From: Gnetum montanum
Lineage: Eukaryota > Streptophyta > Gnetopsida > Gnetales > Gnetaceae
DNA: 64,000 nucleotides
Assembly: GCA_015680685.1 (NCBI GenBank)
Contig: MNCI01020439.1
Location: forward strand, 100,523-164,522
Direction of reading: 5' to 3'
Of this stretch, positions 33,950 to 46,175 are shown piece after piece (the stretch's first letter is position 1; each line of letters opens with the position of its first letter). A program made the position numbers and the translations under genes. Below the pieces are notes generated by a model. It did no database searches and was not told the origin of the DNA. It saw only the letters and a list, made by a program, of their open reading frames with translations.

Positions 33950-34635
33950 AGTGTAGGGATGTGAAATTGATGTGCTGAATGCAGCGTAAACTTATGTGGT
34001 AACATGCAGTGTATACGCTTTAATATCCAGCGTATAACAAGAGCGTAGACAACGTATAGGGATGGAGCGTATAGGGTCAGCGTAGACAAGTCTACAGCAT
34101 AAGGACTACAGCGTATATAGTGTCAGGGTGCAGCGTGAAATAGGGTCACAACGTATGAAGTGTGATATAAATGAACTGGAGCATAAACGAGTTTGCAGCA
34201 TAAAGAGGTGGCGTAAAACAGAATCTCAGAGAAAGTGTGCAGCATAGAGAAAATCTATGGCGTAAAAGCCGTAGCGTAAATGGACGACAGCGTAAAAATG
34301 TGCAGCATAAACTTTAACAGTTGTGTATAGGGTAGGCGAAATTTTCAGCATAAGGCATGTAGTGTGTACATCGGCAGTGTAGAAGCTGGGATTTCTTCAG
34401 ACAGAGTCCACGTAGGGTTGACAATGTAGACGCTGGAAAACTTGCAGAGGGTGAGTTTTGAATAGGGCAACATAAACGCTGATCAGTGTAGACGCTGGAT
34501 AGTTGACAGATGAGGTTGTAGATTACTCAGCATAAATGCAGGGAGGGTTTCAGAGGGAGTCAGTGTATGGACGGCGGTGTAAACGCTCAGCAGCATAAAC
34601 GCTGGGAAGCTTACAAGCAAGGTTTTAGCAGAGGC
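33950..34635 (-). other. Leader region of element B with GCGTA words
   Basis: Untranslated leader between primer binding site and gag. It contains about forty AGCGTA/AGCATAAA-like words and no coding potential. Element A has the same at 49810-50340. Confidence 0.6.
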
Positions 34636-34651
34636 CCTTCTTCTAGCATCA
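34636..34651 (-). promoter_or_regulatory. Primer binding site of B (decayed)
   Basis: Minus strand TGATGCTAGAAGAAGG, differing from the TGGCGCTAGAAGGAGG site of C only by transitions. Confidence 0.6.
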
Positions 34652-34656
34652 ATTTC

Positions 34657-35693
34657 TATACTGCCCAAAATCGTCGGTCTCCTGCTGGAAGGAAACAAAG
34701 GCCGAGGGATCACAGGATGCATACAGAAGACCCTAGCTTCACCTGAGGGTGAGCTGGAATGAATGAAGGTAGAGTACCTTGGGTGGTCCACACGCAGATC
34801 AGACAAGGATTTCCCTAAACTTACACCGAAGTGCTATACGCTGGGTTATCGTAAACGGCATAGCGGGCATAAATCAGAGCGTAAACAATGTAACCAATGC
34901 AAACAAAGCATAAACATAAATAGGCGTAAATAGAATATGTACAACAATTAATGCAAACTGTAAACGATTATGGGAAGAAAATGTAACAATGGCATTACAG
35001 AATGAAATTACAATGCACCGGTCTAACATAGTTGTGAGTGGAACACAAGGTAGATGAAAAGCCTCGGTGGATGCAGGGATGATTGTGGCTGGTTCACACT
35101 GTAAGCTCAGCGTAGAGGCTGTATGCTCAGCGTACAGGGTCGTCCAGTGTAAAGAGTTTTGTGCTCTGGTTTGTAGCATCTTTGCTAGACTCGGGTTGGA
35201 AGACACGTGGCGCATTGACTGGGTGCAAGAGCATAAAATTCACAAGTGTAGAATATGTTACATTTGGTGGGCGTATACACTATGTCTGGCAAGTGTAGAC
35301 TATGGGTGTAGATGTCGTGGATGCTGGCATATACACTGGCCGTATACGCTGATGGATGCGGGCGTATACACTGATGATCGCTGCCTTGTACAAATTTCTG
35401 CCCTTTAGTGCTATTTTCATGCCATCTTTGGAGGTTTCATGCCGGGCATATGCATCTGTTGTACTTGCTAAGCGTATATGTGAGGCATATATGCTGTGAA
35501 TTTGAGCGTACATGCTGGGTGTATATGCTGAGAATTTGAGCGTGTACGTTGGAACTGCATACTTAGTGAAAATTAAGCGTCTGATATCCGAAGTTGCCAT
35601 GTTTGACACCAAATGTAGCTGTGGTCGTCTGGGGGTCCCAGGGACCTACTTAGCGTTGGACATGTACTAAGCTCCAAATTTTGTGGTGTTTCA
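34657..35693 (-). repeat. 5' LTR of element B
   Basis: 1,037 bp, ending on the plus strand with TTTTGTGGTGTTTCA before the CTGCA duplication. Compared with 17951-19116 it lacks 76 bp at 35186, including the place where the LTR of A has its TATA box. Confidence 0.9.
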
Positions 35694-35698
35694 CTGCA
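35694..35698. repeat. Target-site duplication of element B, right copy (CTGCA)
   Basis: An exact repeat of 17946-17950. Confidence 0.88.
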
Positions 35699-38600
35699 CA
35701 CTTGCGCAAAAATCCTTCCAGTCTTGGCTTTTCTGAGCTAACAGCTCTATCTGCATCCGCTACTCCACCAACTCCCGACTAGTTTTCACACTATTCTTGA
35801 CTGTGGTCCAGTAGTGGGAGTAGTCAATAACAGCTGTGCGCCAGTCTTCCTCACCCATTTCCCGTGCCTGCAGGAATTCGCATCAGGATTTTAAGTCTCC
35901 GACCTCTTTGGCCAGAGACACCCTTTACCTCTCTGACCTCTGCAGCCTTTTCCAGAGGTCTTCATTGACACTTTTACTCTCCCACAAGGAGCAAGTCAAG
36001 TGTAACGTACATTTACGCATCTCCTCAGAAATGTTGCGTGGCACGACTGCCCCATCTGATGGAGGCTCCACTGTGTCCAAATCAATGGGCTCCGTTGGGT
36101 CCCATCGAAGGTGAGATCTTGACAGCAAACATTATCAATATAAATAAAACATTATCACTTTATCAATAAAATAAACATATTACAGCTATAACATACCAGC
36201 ACCAGGATTTGCATGTTCGAGATGCTCAATCATGTCGTTGACAACGCCTTCCATGAAAGAAAACTTATCAGGAAACACTCTCCATGCTCTGCTTACAGTG
36301 GGGGACGCGGATACCTCTTCTTCACCTGTAGCGTAATCAAATTAGAATTTCTAATTATTAACAAAACTCCTTAAGATTCTCAATACGCTCATTACCTCTA
36401 CTGGATACAGTGGGGAGCGCATCAACATTGTCCACCTCCTCCCTCTCCTCACGCACAAGCGTCTGTGCGTTGCTCGTCCTGACAGCTGGGGCCTCTTCTT
36501 CCAAAACTAGGGCCCCTTCCCCATGACTTAATATCATTGCCCCTATTTTAGGGTTCCACTACTCCATAGGTCTCACTGTTCATATTACATAACATATTTA
36601 AATAATGCAAAATATCTAGAATACAAATTGCATAACATAATAACTTTCACTACGCTTCTTCTATACTGACCAGGCGGAGGCTTACTCCACTGTACTTTGA
36701 CTTGCATAGATCTACTTGTGCCACTCGTAGGCTCCATAGGGGCCTCGGTTAAACAAGGCCTTTTATGCTGAGTCGAAGACTCTACAATTTCTACCGCTAG
36801 GCGCTTCCTTCGCGAGGCATCGCCAGTGTAAGTGGGAATCACCCTGCCTACACTGTCAGGGCCCTGCACCCGAGACGCCGCCAAATCCCTTGTCATTATA
36901 GATAGAGATTCGCCAATCCCCTCTAGAGGATCCTGTCCTTGGATAGTGCCAAAAATGTGGGTAATCCAAGGTTTGGATAGCTGGTCTCGGTCTTGCTGCA
37001 CCCAGACCCCATTCCTTTGGGTAACCAAAAAGTCAGCAAAATGCCAAAGGCAAGCTATGAAGAAGGCGAAATGCACGTTGAAACGAGACTCAAGCTTCTA
37101 GCGAAGCCTGATCATCTAAGCGCATAACCCCTCAGCAAAATAGCTTGCCCAGTTGAACTAGGTCCCTTCCTCCATAACCTCCCACATGATACAGGTCTAT
37201 TCTATGGTAAAGAACCTCCCCTGCAAGAGTGTTTTGGGGAAAGCCTCGGCCCGAAATAGAAGATAAATCGTCTTGGTGATCTCTATTTTGATCTTCTCAC
37301 GAAGGATCCCCTTAGCCTCCTTCTTGGCCCCTAGCCACTCCTGACAGGAGAGGCTCCTCTTCACCTTTTCCTCTATGGGAAGGCTATCAGAGGGGATGCC
37401 AAAGAGGTCTGTAAACAACTGAGCATCAATATCAAAATTTACACATACGTGATGCACGCGCGTGCAAAAGTGCTCAGCTCTCTCGCTGAAGGAGTTGACA
37501 CAGGTTAACATTTCACTGGCAGGGACTTTAGGGGTTACGGCCAAAAATAAATGCATTAGCCTCGCTTCCCGCAGCTTGGTGACCAACGCAACTGGGACCA
37601 CCACATGGCCGAGCCAGCATTGTGCCTCCTTGATGTGGCCATAGCGGAAGAGGAGGGTATTCGCCTCCCGGCCGAAAATTGTAAGGGTAATCTCCCGGGA
37701 TTCCCTGACTGAACAATGCAAAACACATGTCAGAAACATTATTACGCAACATTCAAGATTCATGATTACATTATGCAATAATAAAATATACAGTAATTTT
37801 ACCAAGTCCAAATGGCAAGGGAAATGGAGGAAGTTTCCTCTGCACGTCCACGACGGTAAGGGGTGGATCCAAAGTCCATTCTTCATGTAACCATCCAAGA
37901 TTCTGACAATTCTGGAAAGCATCAGGATAACAGGTGGGGTACTCATGAATGTTAAAACCAATCTGCCCCATTACACCAGCGCGTACATTGCTAGTCGAGG
38001 TAAACGCCTTTATTACCGTCTTCATCCAAGTCAATGTATCACCATCGTCTACTAACTTGTTCTTGTAAATAAAAAACCTGTATCATACAACATATTCTTA
38101 TCTTACACTTTACAAAATCCAGACATTAGACACAATGAAAAAACCATCAACAAAAACCACTTACCTGCCTGAATAGTACACTGTGCCTGGTGGGTTTTGG
38201 AAATAAGTAAAGACATGAAGGACCATGAACAAAGTGTTGTATGCGTGGTAACAGCTAAACTGGGCCATTTCCCAGATCCAACTTAAGCACCTCAACCCTC
38301 TGGCGCTAAGTTCGCGGTCCTGGGGATGACTAGTATCGATAGCCCCATCTGTCAAGAAAGCCAGAATTCCCTGCATGGAACCCACTAACAGGTGTTTCAA
38401 AATGGCACCCGCAATATCTCCCGATAGGTGTGACCATACAATAATGCTGTAGTTACGCAGTAAAAATTGCAGAAAATCCAGCGCACCCCTTCGAAACCAT
38501 ATGGCCCTCCCATGCAACTGAGTCTGTGGGGGAGGAACATTAGGTATGATCAGGTTTATGCAGCATAAAACCCCGACTATATCCAAGATGATTAAGATGG

Positions 38601-39005
38601 GTCTTAACATGATACTTTACAGAGAGAATAATAAACACATCAACGTCTAGATTTAGATTTTCATGCTTAAAATATAGAAAATCTACAAATTACGCTTAGC
38701 TATTCATGCCGAAATCGCATAAACCCTCGCAATAGTGCAAGGTTTGTCCCCGACAACGGCGATAGATGCAATCCCATTAAACCCTCGTTTTAACGCGAGG
38801 TCTATAGTCTAAAAATCTAATTTACGTAGACGACGCTACAAGAATAAACACTGTAAACACAACATGAATAAGTGAGGGATGGCTACTAATTCAAAGGTGT
38901 AGGGTCTCTTACTTCGACCACTACCTGTGAGGTACGTTGCAGGCTCCCTTGCACCTCATCAATCTTGGCCAATTTCGTATTCTTCCCTCTCACTTTCGGT
39001 GCCAT
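35699..39005 (-). pseudogene. Antisense gene of element C, 5' part (exons 1 to 7)
   Basis: A diverged copy of the antisense gene. Exons on the minus strand: 39005-38925, 38614-38165, 38077-37803, 37708-36671, 36575-36396, 36325-36197, and exon 7 from 36117 to the B insertion at 35699. Exon 2 is again exactly 450 nt and encodes the NIF/HAD-like domain: LIILDIVGVLCC keeps the first Asp but has Val at the second; AIWFRRGALDFLQFLL and IIVWSHLSGDI follow. Exon 4 has LFGIPSD, HFAFFIACLWHFADFLV and DRDQLSKPWITHIFG. Exon 6 ends HLEHANPGAG, matching HIQEAHPEIG of A. The exon 1 to 2 phase does not join cleanly as read. Low identity with A and B but the same intron positions indicates an old, maintained gene. 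Confidence 0.72.
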
Positions 39006-39425
39006 TGTCATAGTTCTAACGCCCTCACACTTTCACACCTTTACGCCTTTACAAGCAATGCGCTCCAATCTTCTGCTCTTCCTCCTTTCTCTCTGCAATA
39101 GCCCAGAATTCAAATTCACGATAGCAAACAACCTGTTCTCAATGAAAACTACTTACCTATATGCAAAATTTACTGACTTGATGCCCGATGGCCGAGGATC
39201 AAGGCATTAATTACATCAGATATCGCACGTATTACAGTCTGAAATGACCCTAAACTACTGTACCTTATCTCCTCGTAATCAGGTCGCATTAATTACAGGC
39301 TATTCACGAAATTTGAAAATTAGTTAGCTTTACACTCAGTAACGTCACGTTACATCCGTTAGACTAAACTAAGAATTATTCATTAAGCACTTATCGCATC
39401 AAAATTAGTATCTTCCTAATTACTT
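39006..39425. other. Intergenic stretch between antisense gene 5' end and RT (element C)
   Basis: AT-rich; it would contain the promoter of the antisense gene (to the left) and, if RT is spliced, the acceptor for RT (to the right; TTTTGCAAG and TTTACAG lie near 39440-39460). I see no hairpin array here, unlike in A and B. Confidence 0.4.
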
Positions 39426-42400
39426 TTGTATTTGACAATTTTGCAAGATAATTTACAGATGGATGCAATTTTATCTGCACCGCTAGTTTTAACAGGATTA
39501 CAGGGCAAAATCATTAGACAGCTTGATCCCACACTAGTAGAGACTAACCTTGCCCTTAACGACGCAATTATAGCCATGTCAGAAACATCTCTAGACTGGC
39601 CAGAGCAATCAATGCACATGCTAGATCTGGAAGCTGGAGATGTAACTGAAGACCCCCTCAATGAGGTCTCTGTGGTTGCGCATAGGGATGAGACTAAAAC
39701 TCTCAATGTTAGTTCTCTATTAGACAAAAAGACACATGATGACATAAAACAGGTCCTCCAGAATAACATCACGGTGTTTGCATGGTCATACGAGGATATG
39801 CCGGGACTAGACCCACGGTTAATTCAACACAATATAATCCTAGATCCCCATATCAAAGCTGTCAAAAAGAAAGCACAAAAAATCAAGCCAGAAGTCACGC
39901 TAGCAGTACGTGATGAAATCACTAAACTGTACCAGGCAGGTTTTATTCACACGGTTGATTACTCAGACTGGGTATCCAACATTGTAGTGGTTCCCAAAAA
40001 AATAGGAGGAATACGCATTTGCATAGACTTCCAGGACTTGAACAAAGCTACAATCAAAGATAACTTCCCATTGCCGAGTATCGATCAATTGGTGGATACA
40101 ACCGCTGGACATGCGCTTTTGTCCTTCATGGATGGATTCTCAGGCTATAATCAAATACGCATCAACCCAGAGCACCAGCTAACAATGACATTCATGAAAC
40201 CCTAGGGGACCTTTTGTTACACCATGATGTCTTTTGGGTTAAAAAATGCCAGAGCGACGTATCAATGAGCCATGATATACATCTTTAGCGATTACCTCCT
40301 AGGGAGACTAAATGATTATGTTGACGATATAGCTATTAGGTCTATAAAGTCAGAGGATCTGGAGTTAGTCCTTAAAATATGTTCTAAATACGACCTCCGG
40401 CTCAACCCAAAAAAGTGTGTGTTAGGAGTCAAAACCGGACGCATGCTGGGTTTTGTGGTTTCGGAAACTGGTATATGCGTAGATCCTGACAAAGTCAAAG
40501 CCATTGTTGAATTGACACCCCCTACAAGTCTTAAGCAATTACGTGGATTACAGGGGACGTTATAGTTTATCAGGTGGTTCATCTCGAGATTACCCTATAA
40601 ATTACAACCTATGCAACATTTGCTTACGAAGGGGGTTAATTTTGAATGGACGGATGATTGCCAGCGTGCGTTTGACAGCTTGAAGCAAGAGCTTCAACGC
40701 TTGCCAACATTTTTCCCACCACAAAGGGATCTACCATTTTACATCTACCTTGCAACTTCAGACGTAGCCTTGGCAGCATTACTCTATCAAAGGAGGGATG
40801 ATGGGTCGGAAGTACCCATCTACTACTTGAGTCATGCTCTATGTGCGTATGAAATGAGGTACAACAAAGTAGAGTGTAACTGCTTAGCGTTAGTATTTAC
40901 GCTCAAGAAGTGTAGGCATTATCTTTTCCATAGCCAAGTTAACATCATTTGTAAAAATAACATCCTTAGGGTCATTACGCATAACTTATACGAAAGTAGT
41001 AAAATAGCTCGTTGGAAGGCTATCACGGCAGAATTCAATCTGCATTACATTGGCCAATCTTCTACGAAAGGCCAGGCGATAGCCAACCAATTAGTAACAT
41101 CACCTATTGACAGTCAGGCAACCATAGAGCCTGAGTTTTCGGATGAACATGTACATAGCTTAAGCCCTATCTTAACAGGCCCCGAAGCGACGTTGTATTT
41201 TGACAGAGCTTCAACCGTTAGAGGCGGCAGTGCTGCCACAGTCATTACGCTATCACCTGAGGATGTGTGTCTTCACGCTTATCGCTTGACCTTCCCTTGT
41301 ACGAACAATGTGGCAGAGTACGAGGGGCTCCTCAGGGGATTACTAACTACCAGAGAGCTTGATGTTCGACACCTGGCAATTAGGGGTGACTCGATGCTCA
41401 TTATAAATCAGATCACAGGAGTCTACGGTTGAAAGGCTGCGCATTTACAACCCTACTGCGATATGGCTAATGATCTTCTAAAGCGGTTCGCGACCATCGA
41501 TGCCCAACACATGCCATGAAATGATAACACATTGGCCGATGCACTAACTACGCTAGCCTTAAACATGCCATCACATCTATTCGACACTTGTCCTGCTTTA
41601 TTAATAGATTGTATAGGTCTTATCATTCAGGCAATGCAAATATCTTCGCTTCTCGAGGATAGCACGCTAGAATGGTATGACAACATCAACACTTACATCT
41701 TGCAAGGCGAGCTACCACACGAGTTAACACGCATGCAGAAAGATGCTATTCACTAGTGAGCTAGGAAGTACGTCATCATAGGAGACAATACCCTCTGTAT
41801 ACGCTCTTTTGATGGAGTACTGCTTACTTGCATTAACAAAGATCAGGCACAACGCATAGTTGGTGAAGTCCACGAGGGGTTATGCGGAGGACACATAGCG
41901 CCACGAGCCATGGCCTCTAAAATATGTTGCTTAGGATATTAATAGCCATACATGGAAAAAGATTTCCTTACAAAGGTCAAAACATGCAACACGTGTCAAG
42001 GTTACGCGAATCTCATACACGTGTCGCCTACAGAACTCCATACGACCCAGATCACATGGCCCTTTCAACGATGGGGACTAGACATCATAGGGCCCATCAC
42101 GCCAAAGTCTTCCGTAGGGTGTAACTTCATCATCACAGCTACTGAGTACTTCACGAAGTGGGTGGAAGCCATCCCTTTGCGGAAGATCACGTCTCAACAG
42201 ATCTGTCACTTCATTCTAGATAACATCGTAACCAGATTTGGCCTCCCGATGACTATCGTGATCGATAATGGTCCATAATTTAGTAGTACGGAAACCAAAT
42301 ATTTTTGTGACAATCTTGGCATCAAACAATATTTTTCCTCACCCTATTACCCGCAAGCGAACGGTCAAGTTGAAGCAACAAACAAAGTCATTATTAACCT

Positions 42401-42914
42401 TATCAAAAAAATGCTCGACAGCAACAAGATACGGTGGCACGAAAAGATCCTCTATGTGTTATGGGCATATCGTACTACATGTAGGACGGCTACAGACAGT
42501 ACGCCCTATAGCCTAGTCTACGGATCTGAAGCAGTGTTGCCCCTCAAATTGCAAATTCCTTCTCTGAGAATGGTCCTCTCCATGATTATAAATGAGGCTC
42601 AACACACCGAGTCTCGAATCATGGATTTGGATTCAATAGATGAGAAGCGAATACATACGATTGATACAATCGAGAAGTACCAAGACAAGTAGAGGCAAAA
42701 GCATCGTCATAATCTCTAGCAGCGTCCGATCAAGAAAGGAGATTTAGTTCTCAAGGATGTTCGCAAAACAGTAGGCAAATTCTTTACAAACTGGGAGGGC
42801 CCTTTCTTGGTGGCTGATGCGTATAGCAACGGAGCATTCAAGTTAGCGAATGTCGATAGAAACGAGTTACCAAATCCTGTTAAACATATATATCTAAAGC
42901 GGTACTACATATAG
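39426..42914 (+). pseudogene. Element C pol: RT, RNase H, second RNase H, integrase
   Basis: Largely one frame ending at TAG 42912-42914, broken by in-frame stops (for example 40203 and 42276). The region before the RT core (FAWSYEDMPGLDPR) is followed by the RT core at about 39960-40560: VPKKIGGIRICIDFQDLN, SFMDGFSGYNQI, YVDDIA. RNase H at 40611-41100 has PFYIYLATSDVALAALL and ARWKAITAEFNLHYIGQS. The second RNase H at 41190-41430 has LYFDRASTVRGGS, NNVAEYEGLLRGLL and IRGDSMLIINQ. Integrase: HHCC near 41870-42010 (GLCGGHIAPRA, KTCNTCQGY), WGLDIIGPI, VIDNGP, SSPYYPQANGQVEATNK (DDE present), then the GDLVLK...NWEGPF C-terminal domain. The intervening sequence before it is the antisense gene. 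Confidence 0.88.
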
Positions 42915-42937
42915 TTGCATCTCCAGTGTGAACATTA

Positions 42938-43450
42938 GGTATGGCAACCATCGTCCGCTATGACGCTAAACTGGCAACCACCGTCCGCTACGACGTTAAA
43001 CTGGCATTCCTTTCACGCGTCCACCACGACGCTAAACTGGCACTGAGCGTCCACCACGACGTAAAACTGACAAGTTGCAACTGTTCACTACAACGTAAAA
43101 CTAGCAGTGTTGTACAGGTCCACCAAGACGAAAAACTGGCATCTTTTGCACGCGTCCGCCATGATGCTAAACTTGCACCGACTATCCGCCATGACACAAA
43201 TTTGGCACAGGTAAGTAGTCGTCTGTTGAGACGTGACACCAGCACATATTTGTCCCTGGGCCATGACATGAAACTGGCATCTACAGCACGGTCTGCTGAG
43301 ACCATAAATCAGCTCTACCACCATCCGCTACGATGTAAAACTAGTACTTTTCGGTCCACCCAGACTTTAAATTGGGACCATGGTCTGCTGAGACTTAAAA
43401 ACAGCAACGACAGTCTACCAGGACTTAAAACTAGGACTTACAGGCTACCA
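42938..43450 (+). repeat. Hairpin-repeat array downstream of element C integrase
   Basis: Units such as GTCCGCTATGACGCTAAACT, GTCCACCACGACGTAAAACT and GTCTGCTGAGACTTAAAA. The stem GTC/GAC persists while the loop varies. The long open frame over it is a repeat translation. Confidence 0.75.
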
Positions 43451-44598
43451 TCATGCAAATCAAGCAAGTGTAATCATCTCTGTGCAGCCACAAAACAATT
43501 GGGGTGGGGTACTGGGATAGTCCCACCGTCGCTACCTCACCGGCATCCTGCTTATTCCTCAGATGTGCTGAAAGGCATACTACTGACCCCTCGAAGATGC
43601 CATCACCTCACCCATTGTAGCGGTAGCACCTCTAAGAGTTTAGTTTCACCGACCGGAGCCTCGAAGGAGTTCTCATCAACAACGACCTTGGGGATCTCCG
43701 CTCATCATCACTATTAGACTCTGGCTTCACAGATTCACCTAGCTGGTTCTTTGCATAACCAGTCAGGTGCGCTGAGTCTGATGTTCTTTGGCGGTAATAT
43801 GCTGGGCCGAGGAGCGTCAATGTTGAAGACTCTAGCCTTGTGTCCTCCTTCACAGCCCATTCACTTTATCTCGCCTCAAATAGTACTTGTTTCAACAACC
43901 TCGCCAGTAATTCGCACGAGCAATGGTATCCTCTTTTTTCTTCTTTGGTTGCAGGTTACTTGCTTCGAGGATGTCGTTCAAAGGTGCGTTCATCTGAGTG
44001 GTGAAATACAAACAGCATTTTGAAATGACTGCCTAGGTTATCCTATCCACTTAGGAGTGCATCCCTATTTTCCTTATAACCCTATCCCTAGCTCTTACTT
44101 CTCTGTGTCTCCACCATCTGTTTCCCATACGCAAAATGTATATACGCAGCACATGTTGTCCGCATTCGCATTACAATCAAGTCCATAAAACTGGCATAAC
44201 GTAACTCGCCTAGTGGATGCAAAAAAAATGGGGGTCAGCAAAATGGGTGAAACACATCTCACCTAGGCCATGTAGATGCAACACAACTCGTCTATGCAAG
44301 CCCCTTCATCTACAAAATGATGGCATAACTCCATGCAAACCCAATCGTAGGAGAAAGCCTAAGTGCTTATGCATGAAAAGTTATCCCTACTCATTTGGGT
44401 CTTCTCCAAGCCTCATTTGAGTCTTCCCCGAACCTGTTTCCTCCTATACTATCCTATCTCCTGTTTCCCTCATCTCTGTACCTCTATGTTGACAGGGCGA
44501 TACTTGAGTAACCATTGATGAATGTTGTTGGTACTTTCACCTATCCGGTGTTTCGTATTCTTTGTCGACGTCTTTTAGGCAAGCCCTCTAACCGTAAA
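43451..44598 (+). other. 3' untranslated region of element C
   Basis: No recognisable gene. It ends in a palindrome (arms 44546-44570 and 44598-44621) surrounding the polypurine tract. Confidence 0.5.
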
Positions 44599-44599
44599 C

Positions 44600-44612
44600 A
44601 AAGAGGGGAAAT
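44600..44612 (+). promoter_or_regulatory. Polypurine tract of C
   Basis: AAAGAGGGGAAAT directly before the 3' LTR. Confidence 0.8.
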
Positions 44613-46175
44613 TGAAACACCATAGAAATTGCGAATCGGCCTGAAGCGAAGATTCGCGATTCGGGCGAAAGTTTGCAATGACAATCTAGAAGACAGAACA
44701 AAGCAAGGAGGCGCGCAGCATCAAATCTCCAAGTTTCTCATAGATTTTAAACTTACTTTGTTTTCTCTCTTTACGCTACATTACACAACATAGCGTAGTG
44801 TCACTCAGCGTAATTCCATTTAGCATAGTCTGATATCAAAAGGTGACTTACTTTGGCAGATTTGATGAAGTCCAATGCCTAAGTAGCGTAATATGCGATT
44901 TTTCATGTATTTTGCTTACTCTTTTGTCTGGGATTGAGTTTACGCTCTGTTACGCAAAGCAGCGTAACAAGCTTCAAAAGTCAAAAGTCCAAGGAAGCAC
45001 AGAAAATCGGGTCCTTTCTTTTACAGATTGGTCATCTTACGCTCGTTACGCTATGCAGCATACACCATGCGTAATCCATTGACAAGTTGAATCATTTTTT
45101 GTGCGTTATTACGCTTCGTGGCGTGAATAAGCATGAAACAGCTGGCATCAACTATTCTCATGCTCTATTACACTCTGCCATGCAATGCAACATAAACGAG
45201 TGTAACACAGCGTAAAACCGGTTAAAGCAGTTATGCATTTGCTACCCACACATACAATACGCTGATAAGCGTATCGTGCGTAATCATGAAGCAGCTTCGG
45301 CAAAGGTGTTGACAGCGCATGTTGCAAATATGACGCGACGTAGCCAGTTTCAACATAAATTTGGTCAAGTCAATGGCATTTTGAAGGTTTGAAACACGTG
45401 TCATCAAGGCCATGCCTTCTCCACATGTTGTCGAACTTATAAATACTCCAGTTGGCGAAGAAAAAAACCCCCCGACATTTTTGTAACTTTTGGTAGCATC
45501 ACCTTTTAGTAGAGACAGAAGACATTTTGCTTGAGCATTGGCAGCAGGAGCGATTATTTCTTTGGTGAAAACACAGCTCTCTCTATTGGTGATCATTGGC
45601 AGTTTTAAGCAGAGACTACCGAAGGCAAAAAGAGCAGATCAGAGATCGAGAGATTATCCGGTGCGGTTTGTAAGGTTTATTGATCAAAAACATTTGATCA
45701 ATAGACGTCAGAGCTTGACCTTCCTTGCATCCCATCTCTGGCTTATGAGGTAGATTGAACTCCATTCTATGCTTCCTATTGAACAATTTTCTTGTTATTT
45801 TGTGTATGTTTCGCATAGGATAAGCGAAGCTTTTCCATTGAAAATTTGTATACAATACACCCATTTTTCAGGTCAAAGTACAGATCTGGGAATTGTGCAT
45901 TTTTTTTAAATTTGATCCTTCCTGTCATGTTGACGTTGTTGTTATCTACATTGTTTTCTTCTCGTTTGGTGATTCACTAAATCAGATTGTTCCACGGAAT
46001 ACCTACAATATTCATCAATTTACTGATTGAGTAAGTCCCTGTCTGATCGAAAAGACCGTTCAGGGCACTGCGGATTCGTTTCCTCCAACACGGCCCTCAC
46101 ACGGATCCATGGTTAAAACTGTGTACATAGATTTTTGTTTGGTATTTCCAGCTACCGACATTTTCCATCGTTACA
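44613..46175 (+). repeat. 3' LTR of element C
   Basis: About 1.56 kb from TGAAACACC to CGTTACA, matching 10945-12507 throughout. TATA box at 45438; AGCGTA/TACGCT words at 44770-45280. Confidence 0.92.

Larger units (their letters stand above)
17951..35693 (-). mobile_element. Element B (Tat-lineage Ty3/gypsy retrotransposon), innermost and youngest
   Basis: A complete 17.7-kb minus-strand element with both LTRs, a perfect CTGCA target duplication, primer binding site, leader, gag-protease in one frame, antisense gene, RT to integrase and polypurine tract. It is uninterrupted and gives the full architecture of the family. Even so it carries many in-frame stops, so it is not autonomous as read. 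Confidence 0.92.
10945..46175 (+). mobile_element. Element C (Tat-lineage Ty3/gypsy retrotransposon), interrupted by B
   Basis: A plus-strand element with both LTRs, primer binding site, gag, protease, antisense gene, pol and polypurine tract. Without B (17951-35693) and one copy of its target duplication it is about 17.5 kb. It sits in the protease gene of element A. Its pol is preserved as one reading frame broken mainly by in-frame stops. Confidence 0.88.

Noticed and set aside
42941-43717. Long open frame of 258 codons with repeated peptide units
   Set aside because: It is mostly the hairpin array read through; the frame has no counterpart in D or E and no conserved peptide.
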